Shown here: in pieces, positions 1 to 9,394 of the stretch
Layout: each line of letters opens with the position of its first letter
How positions within the stretch are numbered: the first letter of the stretch is position 1
From: Aequorivita sp. H23M31
GTDB lineage: Bacteria > Bacteroidota > Bacteroidia > Flavobacteriales > Flavobacteriaceae
Assembly: GCF_004022485.1 (NCBI RefSeq)
Contig: NZ_CP034951.1
Location: 1,054,001 to 1,118,000, forward strand
DNA length: 64,000 nucleotides
Direction: 5' to 3'
The notes under the pieces: model-generated
Told to the model about the DNA's origin: nothing
Database searches by the model: none
What the model saw: the letters and a program-made list of their open reading frames with translations, nothing else
Position numbers and translations under genes: made by a program

Positions 1-639
1 AAGGCGGCGGAGTTTTCATCAATTCCTTGGTATTTTGTTGGGATAATCCATAGCATGGAAGCAGGACAAAATTTTTCACGACATATACACAATGGAGATC
101 CTCTCACCCAGAGGACAACCCACGTTCCCAGTGGTAGACCTAGTGCTGGAAATCCTCCTTTTACATGGGAAGAAAGCGCAATGGACGCCTTGAAATATCA
201 CAATTTGGATAAGGTCGACGATTGGTCACTACCGAGAATTCTTTATGAATTTGAACGATATAATGGATGGGGCTATCGTTTATACCATCCACATGTATAT
301 AGCCCCTATCTGTGGTCTGCATCCAATCATTATAAAAGCGGAAAATATATAGCCGATGGTACCTGGAGCGAAACAGCAGTTTCCCAACAAATAGGTGCGG
401 TGGTCCTCCTCAGAAGACTGGTGGAGCGAAAAGAAATTCCAACATTTTACACGCTCGCAACAGAAAAGAAAACCTTTTTCACTTATAGTACTAAACCTCA
501 GCCTCGAGGCGAAGATTTACAACGGTTTCTCAACACATTTGACGGCATTACGCTCTTAGTAGACGGCGTTACCGGCAAAATGACTTCAAAGGCTGTAAAA
601 AAACTATTTGGAAATTATCTGCCTAATACACCCGAATAA
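1..639 (+). CDS. Putative peptidoglycan hydrolase-like protein, 5'-truncated by window edge
   Basis: The frame is open back to base 1. The residues before the first ATG (position 55), read as IPWYFVGIIHSMEAG, continue smoothly into the rest, so the gene starts upstream of the window. The visible 212 residues include HNGDPL, a Tyr/Trp/Gly-rich stretch (YNGWGYR, SPYLWSASNHY) and ADGTWSETAVSQQIGA. I associate these with a lysozyme-like family that often carries a peptidoglycan-binding tail. The C-terminal DGVTGKMTSKAVKKLFG fits a short peptidoglycan-binding module. It probably acts in the periplasm or on cell-wall material. The catalytic class is inferred from memory of the family and is uncertain. 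The next gene starts 3 bases after the stop, so the two are probably co-transcribed. Confidence 0.75.
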   Translation, partial: KAAEFSSIPWYFVGIIHSMEAGQNFSRHIHNGDPLTQRTTHVPSGRPSAGNPPFTWEESAMDALKYHNLDKVDDWSLPRILYEFERYNGWGYRLYHPHVYSPYLWSASNHYKSGKYIADGTWSETAVSQQIGAVVLLRRLVERKEIPTFYTLATEKKTFFTYSTKPQPRGEDLQRFLNTFDGITLLVDGVTGKMTSKAVKKLFGNYLPNTPE

Positions 640-642
640 TAA

Positions 643-1113
643 ATGCTAGATCCTAAAATTTTATTCATTCTATTTTTAAGCCTCTCTTGCAAATCTCCTG
701 TAGATAAGAATGTTGACCCAGGCAACTTAAATGCAGACTTAAAGGATGGAATATTAACCTTGACCATAGATACTATTGAGCAACCTTTAAAAGTTGAGGG
801 CAATATAATGGAGTATCATACCTCCCATGATAATAAAAGTATCGCTTTGGAGATTGAGAAATTTTCCAATCTAAGTGTTGTTAAAGTCTATCGATGGAAT
901 CTTATTACCAGAAAATATGAGGGAGATTCTATCAACATAAATAGAGCGGCTTGGAATAAGGTTTTTTCCAAATATTCCGTAACACCTGAGGAATTTACCA
1001 CTTCTCAGGTTTACTTTTTGGGTTGGAAAGAAAAGGATTCCATAATTTTGGAAGTGAGGGGGATTTCTGAAACAGGAAAAACTATTGACGACACTTTGAC
1101 ATTAAAATATTAA
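643..1113 (+). CDS. Small predicted lipoprotein, function unknown
   Basis: This 156-residue protein has a short hydrophobic leader (ILFILFLSLSC) ending in a plausible lipobox, with the lipidated Cys near residue 16. The mature part is a beta-rich, charged domain that I do not recognise. The ATG lies 3 bases after the upstream stop codon, so translation is probably coupled to the cell-wall-type gene before it. It may be an accessory or immunity-like lipoprotein for that hydrolase-like protein. That is inference from position only. Confidence 0.6.
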   Translation: MLDPKILFILFLSLSCKSPVDKNVDPGNLNADLKDGILTLTIDTIEQPLKVEGNIMEYHTSHDNKSIALEIEKFSNLSVVKVYRWNLITRKYEGDSININRAAWNKVFSKYSVTPEEFTTSQVYFLGWKEKDSIILEVRGISETGKTIDDTLTLKY

Positions 1114-1152
1114 AGCCTATATCTTCCTTTCTAAATAGAAAACAATTCCATA

Positions 1153-2034
1153 GTGAACAAGATCGAGATCGAAATAATTAGCTGGCAAATCCTGCAGGAG
1201 GTGCCAAGTGCTTCCGGTATTGTTAAATGGAACGATATCTTTTTTTTAATTGGTGACGACTCACCGCATTTATTCAAAGTTGACCACAACTTTAAAATTC
1301 TCGGCAAAACACTTATCCATTCACCAAAAGTACAGCAGGGCGAGGTAATTCCAAAATTCCACAAGCCCGACTTCGAAGCTATGGAAATGGTGAGTGATAG
1401 TGAGATCCTTATTTTTGGATCCGGGTCAAAATCACCAGAACGAGATGTTTGTGTGCTTTTCGATTTAATCCAAAGTAGCTATAACGAATATTATATTTCA
1501 AACTTTTATGACTACATAAGAGGAATGGAAATTATGCAAGGTTACGAACTGGACATTGAAGGTCTTGCAATTAGTGGAGATAATCTATTCCTATTCAATC
1601 GAGGAAGAAACATTATCTTCAGTTTTCCATATAGTGAGTTTATAGGTTATTGTAAAAATGGCAGGGACTTTCCCATTCCAAAAACTTCTCTTTTCACCTT
1701 GCCATCAATCAATGGCCTACAAGCTGGGTTTTCGGGGGCGAGCTCTTTTCCACATCTACCCTACTTAATCTTCACCGCAGCGGTAGAAGATTCTCCTAAC
1801 GCTTATGACGATGGAGATATCCTAGGAAGTTTTATTGGAGTCATCGAATTAATAAACGACGAGATTGGAAATGAGATATTGGTAAAGCGAATTCCCAATC
1901 CTGGATTTCCTTTAAAGGTTGAATCTGTTATTGTCGATAAAATTGCATCAGAAACCCAAATAGACTTGGTATTGGTGACAGATAATGATGGAAAACCTTC
2001 AGAGGTGATCAGGGCATCATTAGCATTGGAATAA
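1153..2034 (+). CDS. DUF6929-type predicted beta-propeller protein
   Basis: This 293-residue protein starts with GTG. Features I associate with the flavobacterial DUF6929 family are SGIVKWNDIFFLIGDDS, the HKPDFEAMEM segment, ILIFGSGSKSPERD and LDIEGLAISGDNLFLFNRG. Repeated four-stranded motifs suggest a propeller fold. There is no signal peptide, so it is probably cytoplasmic. The biochemical role is unknown. It sits 39 bases after the lipoprotein gene on the same strand. Its start could lie a few codons further in, because GTG is the only start that gives the full N-terminal strand. Confidence 0.7.
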   Translation: MNKIEIEIISWQILQEVPSASGIVKWNDIFFLIGDDSPHLFKVDHNFKILGKTLIHSPKVQQGEVIPKFHKPDFEAMEMVSDSEILIFGSGSKSPERDVCVLFDLIQSSYNEYYISNFYDYIRGMEIMQGYELDIEGLAISGDNLFLFNRGRNIIFSFPYSEFIGYCKNGRDFPIPKTSLFTLPSINGLQAGFSGASSFPHLPYLIFTAAVEDSPNAYDDGDILGSFIGVIELINDEIGNEILVKRIPNPGFPLKVESVIVDKIASETQIDLVLVTDNDGKPSEVIRASLALE

Positions 2035-2163
2035 AATTCCTTTTAATAACGTCTCAATAAACACAAATACCAGTTTCCGGGAAAGATTTATAAACAACTT
2101 CACGTTTTAATCGATTTAAGAATGGTTATTTTTATGGATTGAAGGTAGAAGAGAAAGTATTAA

Positions 2164-3114
2164 ATGAATTTCCATCAATTAAAATATATCGTTTCCGTTG
2201 AAAAGAATCGGAATTTCTCGCGCGCGGCTGAAGAATGTGGTATTGCCCAATCCACACTCAGCAGGGAAATACAGCGCTTGGAACAGGAATTTGACGTTAT
2301 GATTTTCGACAGAACGCGTCATCCCGTAGCTCTCACGATGAAAGGAATCGATTTGATCGAGCAGGCCAAAAGAATATTAAAGGAGGAAAACACGTTCATT
2401 TCAATTGCCGAACAAAAAAAGAATAGACCTAGCGGAACTTTCAGTCTCGGTGTTCTTGCCAGCTTAGCGCCGTATCTCATCCCCCTATTTACTGATACAA
2501 TCACAAAAAAATATCCGGAGCTCAATCTGGAAATCTTTGAAGTAACCATTCAGGAAATGGTCGCAGACTTGGAAAAGGAAAACCTCGACGGTGCAATAGC
2601 CATCAGTCCCTTGCCTAAAGAAGGTTTTTATGAAAGTCCGCTATTCGAGGAAGAATTCGTTCTCTATCTCGATCGCAACCACAAGCTTTCCACCGTTTCC
2701 ACTATCCGATGGGACGACATTCCCTTGAACGAATTAATTCTTCCCGAAGGAATGAAATCTTATTTTCTTACCCGAAAAACAGAATCCAAACATTCTGATT
2801 TGGAAAAACATCTTAAGACCCTCCGATATCAGAATGCCTCTTTGGAAACTATACGAAAAATTATTGACCGAAATGGTGGCCTCACACTTATTCCTCAACT
2901 CGCATGCCTCTATATGGGAGAACGGCGATTGGAAATGGTCCGCCCCATCAAAGATCCCGTATTGAGCAGAACCATTAGCTTCGTCGCTCCACGTGGCTTT
3001 CAAAAAACCAGACTCTCAAAGGTAATTCTTAATGAGATTATTGCCAGTATTCCTACGGATATTCAGGTGAAATTGGTTGCAGATTTGGGGCCTTCGGTAC
3101 GTTTTGAAAGCTAA
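2164..3114 (+). CDS. LysR-family regulator, OxyR-like but without the redox cysteines
   Basis: The 316 residues are of normal length for the family. The N-terminal winged HTH (residues 1-60, NFSRAAEECGIAQSTLSREI) is typical of LysR regulators. The effector domain (about 90-300) follows E. coli OxyR closely: GVLASLAPYLIPLF, the SLETIRK block and GGLTLIPQLA. Where OxyR has LEDGHCLRDQ and then FC, this protein reads LPEGMKSYFLTRKT, so both redox Cys positions are lost. It is therefore unlikely to sense peroxide by the OxyR disulfide switch. The last codons overlap the first, degenerate copy of the tandem repeat that follows. The target genes are unknown. Confidence 0.85.
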   Translation: MNFHQLKYIVSVEKNRNFSRAAEECGIAQSTLSREIQRLEQEFDVMIFDRTRHPVALTMKGIDLIEQAKRILKEENTFISIAEQKKNRPSGTFSLGVLASLAPYLIPLFTDTITKKYPELNLEIFEVTIQEMVADLEKENLDGAIAISPLPKEGFYESPLFEEEFVLYLDRNHKLSTVSTIRWDDIPLNELILPEGMKSYFLTRKTESKHSDLEKHLKTLRYQNASLETIRKIIDRNGGLTLIPQLACLYMGERRLEMVRPIKDPVLSRTISFVAPRGFQKTRLSKVILNEIIASIPTDIQVKLVADLGPSVRFES

Positions 3115-3147
3115 TGACCAGGCATTCTTTGCATTAAACATTCGTCA

Positions 3148-3451
3148 GCTTTCAAAACACTCGCCTTCGGTACATTTTGAAAGCCAACAAACTTAGTACG
3201 TTTCATTCTTCATTTGAAAGCTTTCAAAACACTCGCCTTCGATACATTTTGAAAGCCAACAAACTTAGTACGTTTCATTCTTCATTTGAAAGCTTTCAAA
3301 ACACTCGCCTTCGATACATTTTGAAAGCCAACAAACTTAGTACGTTTCATTCTTCATTTGAAAGCTTTCAAAACACTCGCCTTCGATACATTTTGAAAGC
3401 CAACAAACTTAGTACGTTTCATTCTTCATTTGAAAGCTTTCAAAACACTCA
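3148..3451 (+). repeat. 72-bp tandem repeat, four full copies plus part of a fifth
   Basis: Units beginning GCTTTCAAAACACTCGCC start at 3148, 3220, 3292, 3364 and 3436, exactly 72 bases apart, and are nearly identical. Each contains the perfect 16-bp palindrome TTTGAAAGCTTTCAAA. Because 72 is divisible by 3, the array is open in one frame and would encode a 24-residue period. It has no coding hallmarks and I treat it as non-coding. A degenerate first copy overlaps the 3' end of the LysR gene. Confidence 0.9.
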
Positions 3452-4260
3452 GGCGACTTAGATTGTTAGTTACAATCAGCATTTTTTCTATTTTTCCAGG
3501 AATCCTCCATTAGAACTTCAATCCTACCTTTAAAACAAATAACCAAAGCAAAGGTGGCTGAGTGAATTTTGGTTTTGCTTGCAAAAATAAAATTCGTATC
3601 GAAGCCACATTTTGAAAGCGACTGCTTTCAAAACACTCGCCTTCGATACATTTTGAAAGCCAACAAACTTAGTACGTTTCATTCTTCATTTGAAAGCTTT
3701 CAAAACACTCAGGCGCCTTAGATTTTTAGTTATAATCAACATTTTTTCTATTTTTCCAGGAATCCTCCATTAGAACTTCAATCCTACCTTTAAAACAAAT
3801 AACCAAAGCAAAGGTGACGGATTTATTAAGTAAGATATATTCCCCCTTTCACACAATTCCATAATCCCCAAAACCAAAATTTAAAACAAATAACCAAAGC
3901 AAAGGTGGCTGAGTGAATTTTGGTTTTGCTTGCAAAAATAAAATTCGTATCGAAGCCACATTTTGAAAGCGACTGCTTTCAAAACACTCGTCTTCGATAC
4001 ATTTTGAAAGCCAAAAAACTTAGTACTTTTCATTCTTCATTTTGAAAGCTTTCAAAACACTCAGGCACCGTAGATTGTTAGGAATAACTACCAGTTTTTC
4101 TTATTCCAAAGACACTTCTATTTCGCTCCCCAAACCAAATTTTAAAACAAATAACCAAATCAAAGGTGGCTGAGTGAATTTTGGTTTTGCTTGCAAAAAT
4201 AAAATTCGTATCGAAGCCATCGCTTTTGGCTATACCTCATATCGCCTTTGTATCATTGAC
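3452..4260 (+). repeat. Segmentally duplicated intergenic block, no gene seen
   Basis: The rest of the gap between the LysR and MmgE/PrpD genes is mosaic duplication. Single copies of the 72-bp unit recur from about 3624 and 3975. A stretch beginning ATTTTTTCTATTTTTCCAGG occurs near 3480 and 3740. A block starting AAAACAAATAACCAAAGCAA and running through TTTTGGTTTTGCTTGCAAAA occurs near 3532, 3882 and 4143. No frame shows coding features. The block looks like repeated unequal recombination of the same three elements. Confidence 0.8.
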
Positions 4261-4324
4261 TTAGCTCGTATTCGGGGGTACATTTACACTATTAAAAAAA
4301 GAGATAATTCTAAAAAATAAAATC

Positions 4325-5707
4325 ATGACAGAAGTACAAAAATTAGCAAAATTCGTGAGTTCACGAAAATTTTCAGACTTATCTGAAGCTGCCGTTCGAG
4401 AATTAAAAATACGATTATTGGATTCCCTTGGATGTGCCATCGGGGCATTGAATGGAGAACCGGTAAAAATGATAAAGGAACAATTGGAAGATTTCGGTGG
4501 GAATCCGCTTACCACATTAATAGGAGGCCAAAAAAATGCTCCCGATAGAGCTGCTTTTTACAATTCGGCCTTGGTTCGTTACTTGGATTTTAACGATAGT
4601 TATTTAGCAAAAAATGAAACCTGCCATCCATCGGATAATATAGGAAGTGTTTTGGCAGCTTCAGAATATGCCGATAAGGATGGAAAAGATTTTCTTACCG
4701 CTCTTGCCATCGCTTACCAAGTACAATGCCGATTGAGTGATGTTGCTCCAGTTCGAGACAAAGGTTACGACCACACCGTTCAAGGTGCCTACGGGGCAGC
4801 CGCAGGAGCAGCTTATGCGTTAGGATTGGATGTAACCAAAACCGCAAATGCAATAGCAATAGCGGCAACTGCTTATAATGCGCTTAGAGTAACCCGTACA
4901 GGAAATCTCTCAAACTGGAAAGGATTGGCTTTCCCATCTACAGGATGGACTTCCACTCACTCAGCTTTTTTGGCAATGCGAGGAATCACCGGTCCAGAAG
5001 AAGTATTTGAAGGAAACAAAGGATTCAAAGAAACCATTTCCGGAGATTTTGAAATGGATTGGGAAAAAGAAGATTTGGAAAGAGTAACCAAAACCATCAT
5101 TAAAAAATTCAACGCCGAAATCCACTCACAAGCAACCTTGGAAGGCTTGCAGGATTTGATCGCAAAAGAAGATTTGTTCCCATCAGACATTGAAAGTATC
5201 GTGTTGAACACTTTTGATGTTGCCTATAACATCATCGGGGGTGGCGAGGAAGGTGGCAAGAAAAACATCTGGACCAAAGAGGAAGCCGACCACAGTTTGC
5301 CTTATATGATGTCTGCTGTATTGTTGGATGGAAATGTACTTCCCGCGCAATATTTGGAAGAACGCATTCTGAAAGATGATATTCAAGAACTGCTTCAAAA
5401 AGTAACAGTAAACGAGAAAAAAGAATATTCAGACCGTTTTCCTTTTGAAATGGCAAATGACATCACCATTAAAATGAAAGATGGAAGAGAATTCAAAGTT
5501 GAAAAAACCGATTACGAAGGTTTCAGCTCCCGCCCTGCTTCCTGGGATTTTATAATCTCAAAGTTCAGAAATCTTTCAAACGATTTTATTTCCGAAGAAC
5601 TTCAGAATGAAATCATTGCCACGGTTCAGAATTTGGAAAATCACAGTATCAAGGAGCTGATGCAACTTCTTGAAAAAGCTGGAAAACCCGAAATGGCAGA
5701 AGCTTAA
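4325..5707 (+). CDS. MmgE/PrpD family protein (2-methylcitrate dehydratase-like)
   Basis: The 460 residues match the usual family length (about 450). The N-terminal helical domain includes KIRLLDSLGCAIGAL and ALVRYLDFND, with CHPSDNIGSVLAASEYA near residue 100. The C-terminal lid domain holds HSLPYMMSAVLLDGNV. Members dehydrate 2-methylcitrate (PrpD) or cis-aconitate, or act on other tricarboxylates. No prpB or prpC is nearby, so the substrate cannot be assigned. The next gene downstream encodes a phosphosulfolactate-synthase-like protein, separated by a 290-base spacer, which suggests a non-standard carboxylate or sulfonate context (inference). The annotated ATG has an A-rich leader typical of the phylum. 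Confidence 0.88.
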   Translation: MTEVQKLAKFVSSRKFSDLSEAAVRELKIRLLDSLGCAIGALNGEPVKMIKEQLEDFGGNPLTTLIGGQKNAPDRAAFYNSALVRYLDFNDSYLAKNETCHPSDNIGSVLAASEYADKDGKDFLTALAIAYQVQCRLSDVAPVRDKGYDHTVQGAYGAAAGAAYALGLDVTKTANAIAIAATAYNALRVTRTGNLSNWKGLAFPSTGWTSTHSAFLAMRGITGPEEVFEGNKGFKETISGDFEMDWEKEDLERVTKTIIKKFNAEIHSQATLEGLQDLIAKEDLFPSDIESIVLNTFDVAYNIIGGGEEGGKKNIWTKEEADHSLPYMMSAVLLDGNVLPAQYLEERILKDDIQELLQKVTVNEKKEYSDRFPFEMANDITIKMKDGREFKVEKTDYEGFSSRPASWDFIISKFRNLSNDFISEELQNEIIATVQNLENHSIKELMQLLEKAGKPEMAEA

Positions 5708-5905
5708 AATAACGTAGGACTAAGGGATAAGTCGAATTTTCTTTCCCCGTCCTAAAGGGAGGGAAATTCTAAGAAAGCAAAACGGAAATTTTTCTTTCCC
5801 CCGCCCTAAAGCGTGAAAAATTTTCCACAAAGTATCAAGAACTTAATTAATAATTATTGATGATTGTTCTGGAAAATACCTAAAAGTAAATCGGATTAAA
5901 GTTGT

Positions 5906-5963
5906 CCTGTCGAGCGCAGTCGAGACATTGTTACTTGACCTTTCGACTGCGCTCAAGGTGACA
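5906..5963. repeat. Inverted copies of the dispersed TTTCGACTGCGCTCAA element
   Basis: Two arms of about 16 bases, GTCGAGCGCAGTCGAGA (from 5909) and TTTCGACTGCGCTCAAGG (from 5941), face each other and can form a long hairpin. The same core recurs five times at 56.4-56.7 kb. It sits between the MmgE/PrpD and ComA-like genes and could attenuate or end transcription between them. The same spacer carries copies of a CCTAAAG-GGAGGG-type repeat near 5750 and 5810. Confidence 0.75.
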
Positions 5964-5998
5964 AATAGACAATCATTTAACCTTTAAATACAAATATC

Positions 5999-6883
5999 AT
6001 GTTAGACACAAAAGAAATAATAAAGGATCCAAAAAAAGTCAATGGAAAAGCAAAAGATTTTATTGTAAACCCAATAGGATTTGAATGGTTGCAACGTAAC
6101 GACCGTCCTGAAAAACCACGAAAAGTGGGAATGACAGAAATCCGTGCAGCTTATTATTCAAACTTCGGATTGAGCTACTTTAAGGATATTCTGGAAACCA
6201 CAGGAAATTATGTGGACAGTATCAAGTTTGCCGGTGGTTCCTTCACCTTTATGAATCCTGAAAAAATTAAAGCTACCAATAAGTTGGCACACGATTACGG
6301 AGTGCTGTCAAGTACCGGTGGTTTTATGGAATACGTGCTTACCAAAGGAAAAGATGCGGTGAAAAGATACATTCAAGAATGTAAGGAACTTGGATTCGAC
6401 ATTATTGAAATCTCTACCGGATTGATTTCCATCCCAACCGATGATTGGTTGCGAGTAATCGAAGAAGTTCAAAAAGCTGGATTAAAAGCAAAACCAGAAA
6501 TCGGAGTTCAATTTGGAGCTGGAGGAGACGGTACTATCGCCGAATATGAGGCTGAAGGAATCCAGGATGTGGAATATGCCACAAATCAAGCAAAACGTTT
6601 CTTGGATGCTGGAGCATACATCATTATGATGGAATCTGAAGGGGTTACTGAAAATGCCAATCCTTGGAAAGTCAATGTTCCTGCTAAATTCATCAGAGAA
6701 CTCGGACTTGAAAACGTAATGTTTGAAGCAGCTGATCCACAAGTTTTCAAATGGTACATCAAAAATTATGGACCTGAAGTGAACTTGTTTGTAGATCACA
6801 GCCAAATAGTTCAATTGGAAGCCACCCGTCAAGGAATTTGGGGAACCAATGATGTGTGGGGTAGGATTGTTACTTACAAATAA
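5999..6883 (+). CDS. Phosphosulfolactate synthase-like (ComA family) TIM-barrel protein
   Basis: ComA joins sulfite to phosphoenolpyruvate to give phosphosulfolactate, first step of coenzyme M synthesis in methanogens and found for other uses in some bacteria. Family blocks are visible in order: YVDSIKFAGGSF, GVLSSTGGFMEYVL, GFDIIEISTGLISIP, KPEIGVQFGAGG, IIMMESEGV, MFEAADPQVFKWYI and NLFVDHSQIVQLEATRQGIW. At 294 residues it is a little longer than archaeal ComA (about 250), with extra N-terminal sequence. ComB and ComC partners are not in the window. The role here is open: sulfolactate or a related sulfonate are possibilities (inference). Confidence 0.82.
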   Translation: MLDTKEIIKDPKKVNGKAKDFIVNPIGFEWLQRNDRPEKPRKVGMTEIRAAYYSNFGLSYFKDILETTGNYVDSIKFAGGSFTFMNPEKIKATNKLAHDYGVLSSTGGFMEYVLTKGKDAVKRYIQECKELGFDIIEISTGLISIPTDDWLRVIEEVQKAGLKAKPEIGVQFGAGGDGTIAEYEAEGIQDVEYATNQAKRFLDAGAYIIMMESEGVTENANPWKVNVPAKFIRELGLENVMFEAADPQVFKWYIKNYGPEVNLFVDHSQIVQLEATRQGIWGTNDVWGRIVTYK

Positions 6884-6922
6884 AAAGAAAGAGTCTGAAA
6901 TCTAGAGTCTAGATGCTAGACT

Positions 6923-6959
6923 AAAGCATAGAGGATATAATTATCTTCTATGCTTTTTT
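6923..6959 (+). terminator. Rho-independent terminator after the ComA-like gene
   Basis: A perfect 10-bp stem (AAAGCATAGA / TCTATGCTTT) encloses a 14-base A/T-rich loop and is followed by a T run. It lies 40 bases after the stop codon. Confidence 0.85.
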
Positions 6960-8066
6960 ATTTGTTAACTTTGCTATGGAAAATTGAGAAACACTAATCA
7001 GTGAGTGTCTCAAGTCTTTTCACCCCAACCCTAAAGGGTGATAAACTTGAAAAGATTCTTAATTCCCTTTAGGGCCAGGGTAAAATATGGATATTTCAAG
7101 TCATTACTGATTTCCAAAAAAACGATTCTTCAAATGATGACAAAAGATGAAATAAAGCAAATGTTGAAACATGTACCCCATTTTCCGGGAGTATACCGGT
7201 ATTTCAATAAGGATGGAGAAATGATCTATGTGGGGAAGGCAAAAAATCTTCGGAAACGCGTGACTTCCTATTTTTCCAAAGAACCTGAAAGTAGAAAAGT
7301 GCGTCATATGGTGGAGAGTATCCAACGTCTGGAATTCACCATTGTTGATACCGAGCGCGATGCATTGTTATTGGAGAATTCCTTAATAAAGCACAATCAA
7401 CCGAAGTACAATATCAATTTAAAGGATGATAAAACTTATCCGTTTATCGTAATCAAAAATGAACCCTTTCCAAGAATATTTCTAACTAGAAATGTCATCA
7501 AAGATGGGTCAGAATATTTTGGCCCCTATACCAGCGTTCGCAAAATCCGCGGATTGCTGGAGTTGGTTCGTACGCTCATCCCCATTCGCACAAACAACCA
7601 TAACCTTTTCCTCCGTATTATGGAGGATGGCAGACTCAGGGTAAATCCGGAATATTATCTCAAGGGAATTAGCGGCCCGAAAGAGGAATATTTGACTGAA
7701 GCGGATTACAACAGAGGTTTAGAGCAAGTTCGTGAAATTTTTAAAGGAAGATTGGGCCTGGTAATAAATATGCTTCAAAATCGGATTAAGGAATGTGTGT
7801 CTAAACTGGAATTCGAAAAGGCAGATATCCTTCGCCAACAACTCGATTTTATAATGGAATACCAAAATAATTCCATTGTATTCAATACGAAGGTGAAGGA
7901 TCTTGATGTGTTCACCATTCACCTAAAAGAGGATCAGGCCTACGTCAATTATCTACAAGTACGAAAGGGCGATATAGTTTTTACCAAAACGATATCCATT
8001 AAAAGTGAAGTAGATAAAACGTTAGAGGAAATGCTGCTTTCTTCCATTGTACAGATTCAAGAGAAA

Positions 8067-8074
8067 TTTAAAAG
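8067..8074. repeat. Left target-site duplication of the IS256-family element
   Basis: TTTAAAAG occurs immediately left of the element and again at 9417-9424, immediately right. An 8-bp duplication is normal for IS256-family transposition. Confidence 0.88.
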
Positions 8075-8125
8075 GACACTATCCCGTTAAGTGTGTAAGT
8101 TTAAAATAACAGGGGTTGGACTTTT

Positions 8126-9322
8126 TTAGAGTCTGACCCTTTTTTCATAGATCGTTAGGAACTGGTTTAATATAATGCCCCAGTTCCTGACGGGCATTGT
8201 CCATTTTTTGGTGGCTTCCCTTACTGCCAAATATACGGATTTCATCACGGCATCGTCCGTTGGGAAGGAAAGTTTGTTCTTGGTGTACTTTCTTATCTTC
8301 CCGTTCAGGTTCTCGATAAGGTTCGTGGTATAGATGATCTTGCGTATCTCCAACGGGAACTCATAGAACACTGTGAGCTCTTCCCAGTTGTCGCGCCAGC
8401 TCTTGATGGCATAGGAATATTTATCGTTCCATTTTTGGGCAAAATCCTCTAGGGCCATCTTGGCGGCCTCCTGGTTTGGGGCGTTATAGATATGCTTCAT
8501 ATCTGCGGTAAAGGCTTTTTTATCCTTCCATACGACGTACCTGCAGGCATTGCGTATCTGGTGTACCACGCATATCTGGGTCTTGGACTCGGGGAACACG
8601 TTCTTGATCGTATCCGTAAAACCATTGAGGTTATCGGTGGCCGTGATAAGGATGTCTTCTGTGCCGCGCGCCCTTATATCGGTCAATACGCTCATCCAGA
8701 AAGCTGCTGATTCGTTCTTGCCAAGCCATAGCCCCAAGACCTCTTTTTTACCGTCCCTGCGCAGGCCAACGGCTATGTAGATGGTCTTGTTAATAACCTT
8801 GGAGTTCTCGCGGACCTTGAATACGATGCCATCCATCCAGACAATCAAGTAGACCGGCTCCAAGGGACGGTTCTGCCAGGCAACTATATCGCCCGATATT
8901 TTTTCCGTGATCCTGGATATGGTCGAGGTGGACACATCAAAATCATAGACCTCACGTATCTGCTCCTCAATATCGCTGTTGCTCATTCCCTTGGCATAGA
9001 GTGACACGATGACGTTCTCAAGGCCATCGACCATATTGCCCCGCTTGGGTACGATCATGGGATTGAACGAGGCCTCACGGTCTCTGGGGACGGCAATCTC
9101 GGATTCGCCAAAGGAGGTTTTTATTTTCTTCCGGGAGTGCCCGTTGCGCGAGTTGCCTCCATTGGACCTCTGGTGTTTGTCGTAATCTAGGTGGCCGTCG
9201 AGCTCACCTTCGAGCATCTTTTCGATCCCACGTTTCTGGATCTGCTTTAAAAAATCGCTGAGCTCCTCGTGGGTCTTGAACTGCTTCAGAAAATCATCTG
9301 AAATTAAATCGTCTTTCTTCAT
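8126..9322 (-). CDS. IS256-family transposase
   Basis: The 398 residues are full length for the family. The N-terminal region includes the [11 protein letters not shown] block and [15 protein letters not shown]. The DDE catalytic core shows WMDGIVFKV (first Asp), [10 protein letters not shown] (second Asp), [13 protein letters not shown] and [17 protein letters not shown] (Glu). It cuts and pastes or copies its own IS through a circular intermediate, as established for the family. No frameshift or internal stop is present, so it may be active. Just downstream of its stop, a hairpin-like pair (GGGGTTGGACT / AGTCTGACCC) with a T-rich tail may terminate its transcript. Confidence 0.95.
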   Translation of the reverse strand: MKKDDLISDDFLKQFKTHEELSDFLKQIQKRGIEKMLEGELDGHLDYDKHQRSNGGNSRNGHSRKKIKTSFGESEIAVPRDREASFNPMIVPKRGNMVDGLENVIVSLYAKGMSNSDIEEQIREVYDFDVSTSTISRITEKISGDIVAWQNRPLEPVYLIVWMDGIVFKVRENSKVINKTIYIAVGLRRDGKKEVLGLWLGKNESAAFWMSVLTDIRARGTEDILITATDNLNGFTDTIKNVFPESKTQICVVHQIRNACRYVVWKDKKAFTADMKHIYNAPNQEAAKMALEDFAQKWNDKYSYAIKSWRDNWEELTVFYEFPLEIRKIIYTTNLIENLNGKIRKYTKNKLSFPTDDAVMKSVYLAVREATKKWTMPVRNWGIILNQFLTIYEKRVRL

Positions 9323-9350
9323 AATGTGTAAAAGTTAAAGATTAAAAACT

Positions 9351-9394
9351 AAATAATAAAATAGCGGGGGCCGGCCCCCGCTATTTTATTATTT
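9351..9394. terminator. Perfect 44-bp palindrome inside the IS, upstream of the transposase
   Basis: Two 22-base arms (AAATAATAAAATAGCGGGGG plus CC and its exact reverse complement) meet with no spacer at 9372/9373. The GC-rich core followed by A/T-rich flanks gives a bidirectional terminator-like hairpin. It would block read-in transcription of the transposase from the host gene side. Terminator use is inference; the palindrome is seen directly. Confidence 0.7.

Noticed and set aside
3177..3461. A 94-codon frame with a 24-residue period
   Set aside because: It exists only because the 72-bp repeat is a multiple of three; no coding signs.
7038..7133. Longer N-terminus for the uvrC-like gene
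   Set aside because: It would run through a dispersed CCCTTTAGGG-type repeat and lacks similarity to UvrC; ATG 7134/7137 fits the family start.
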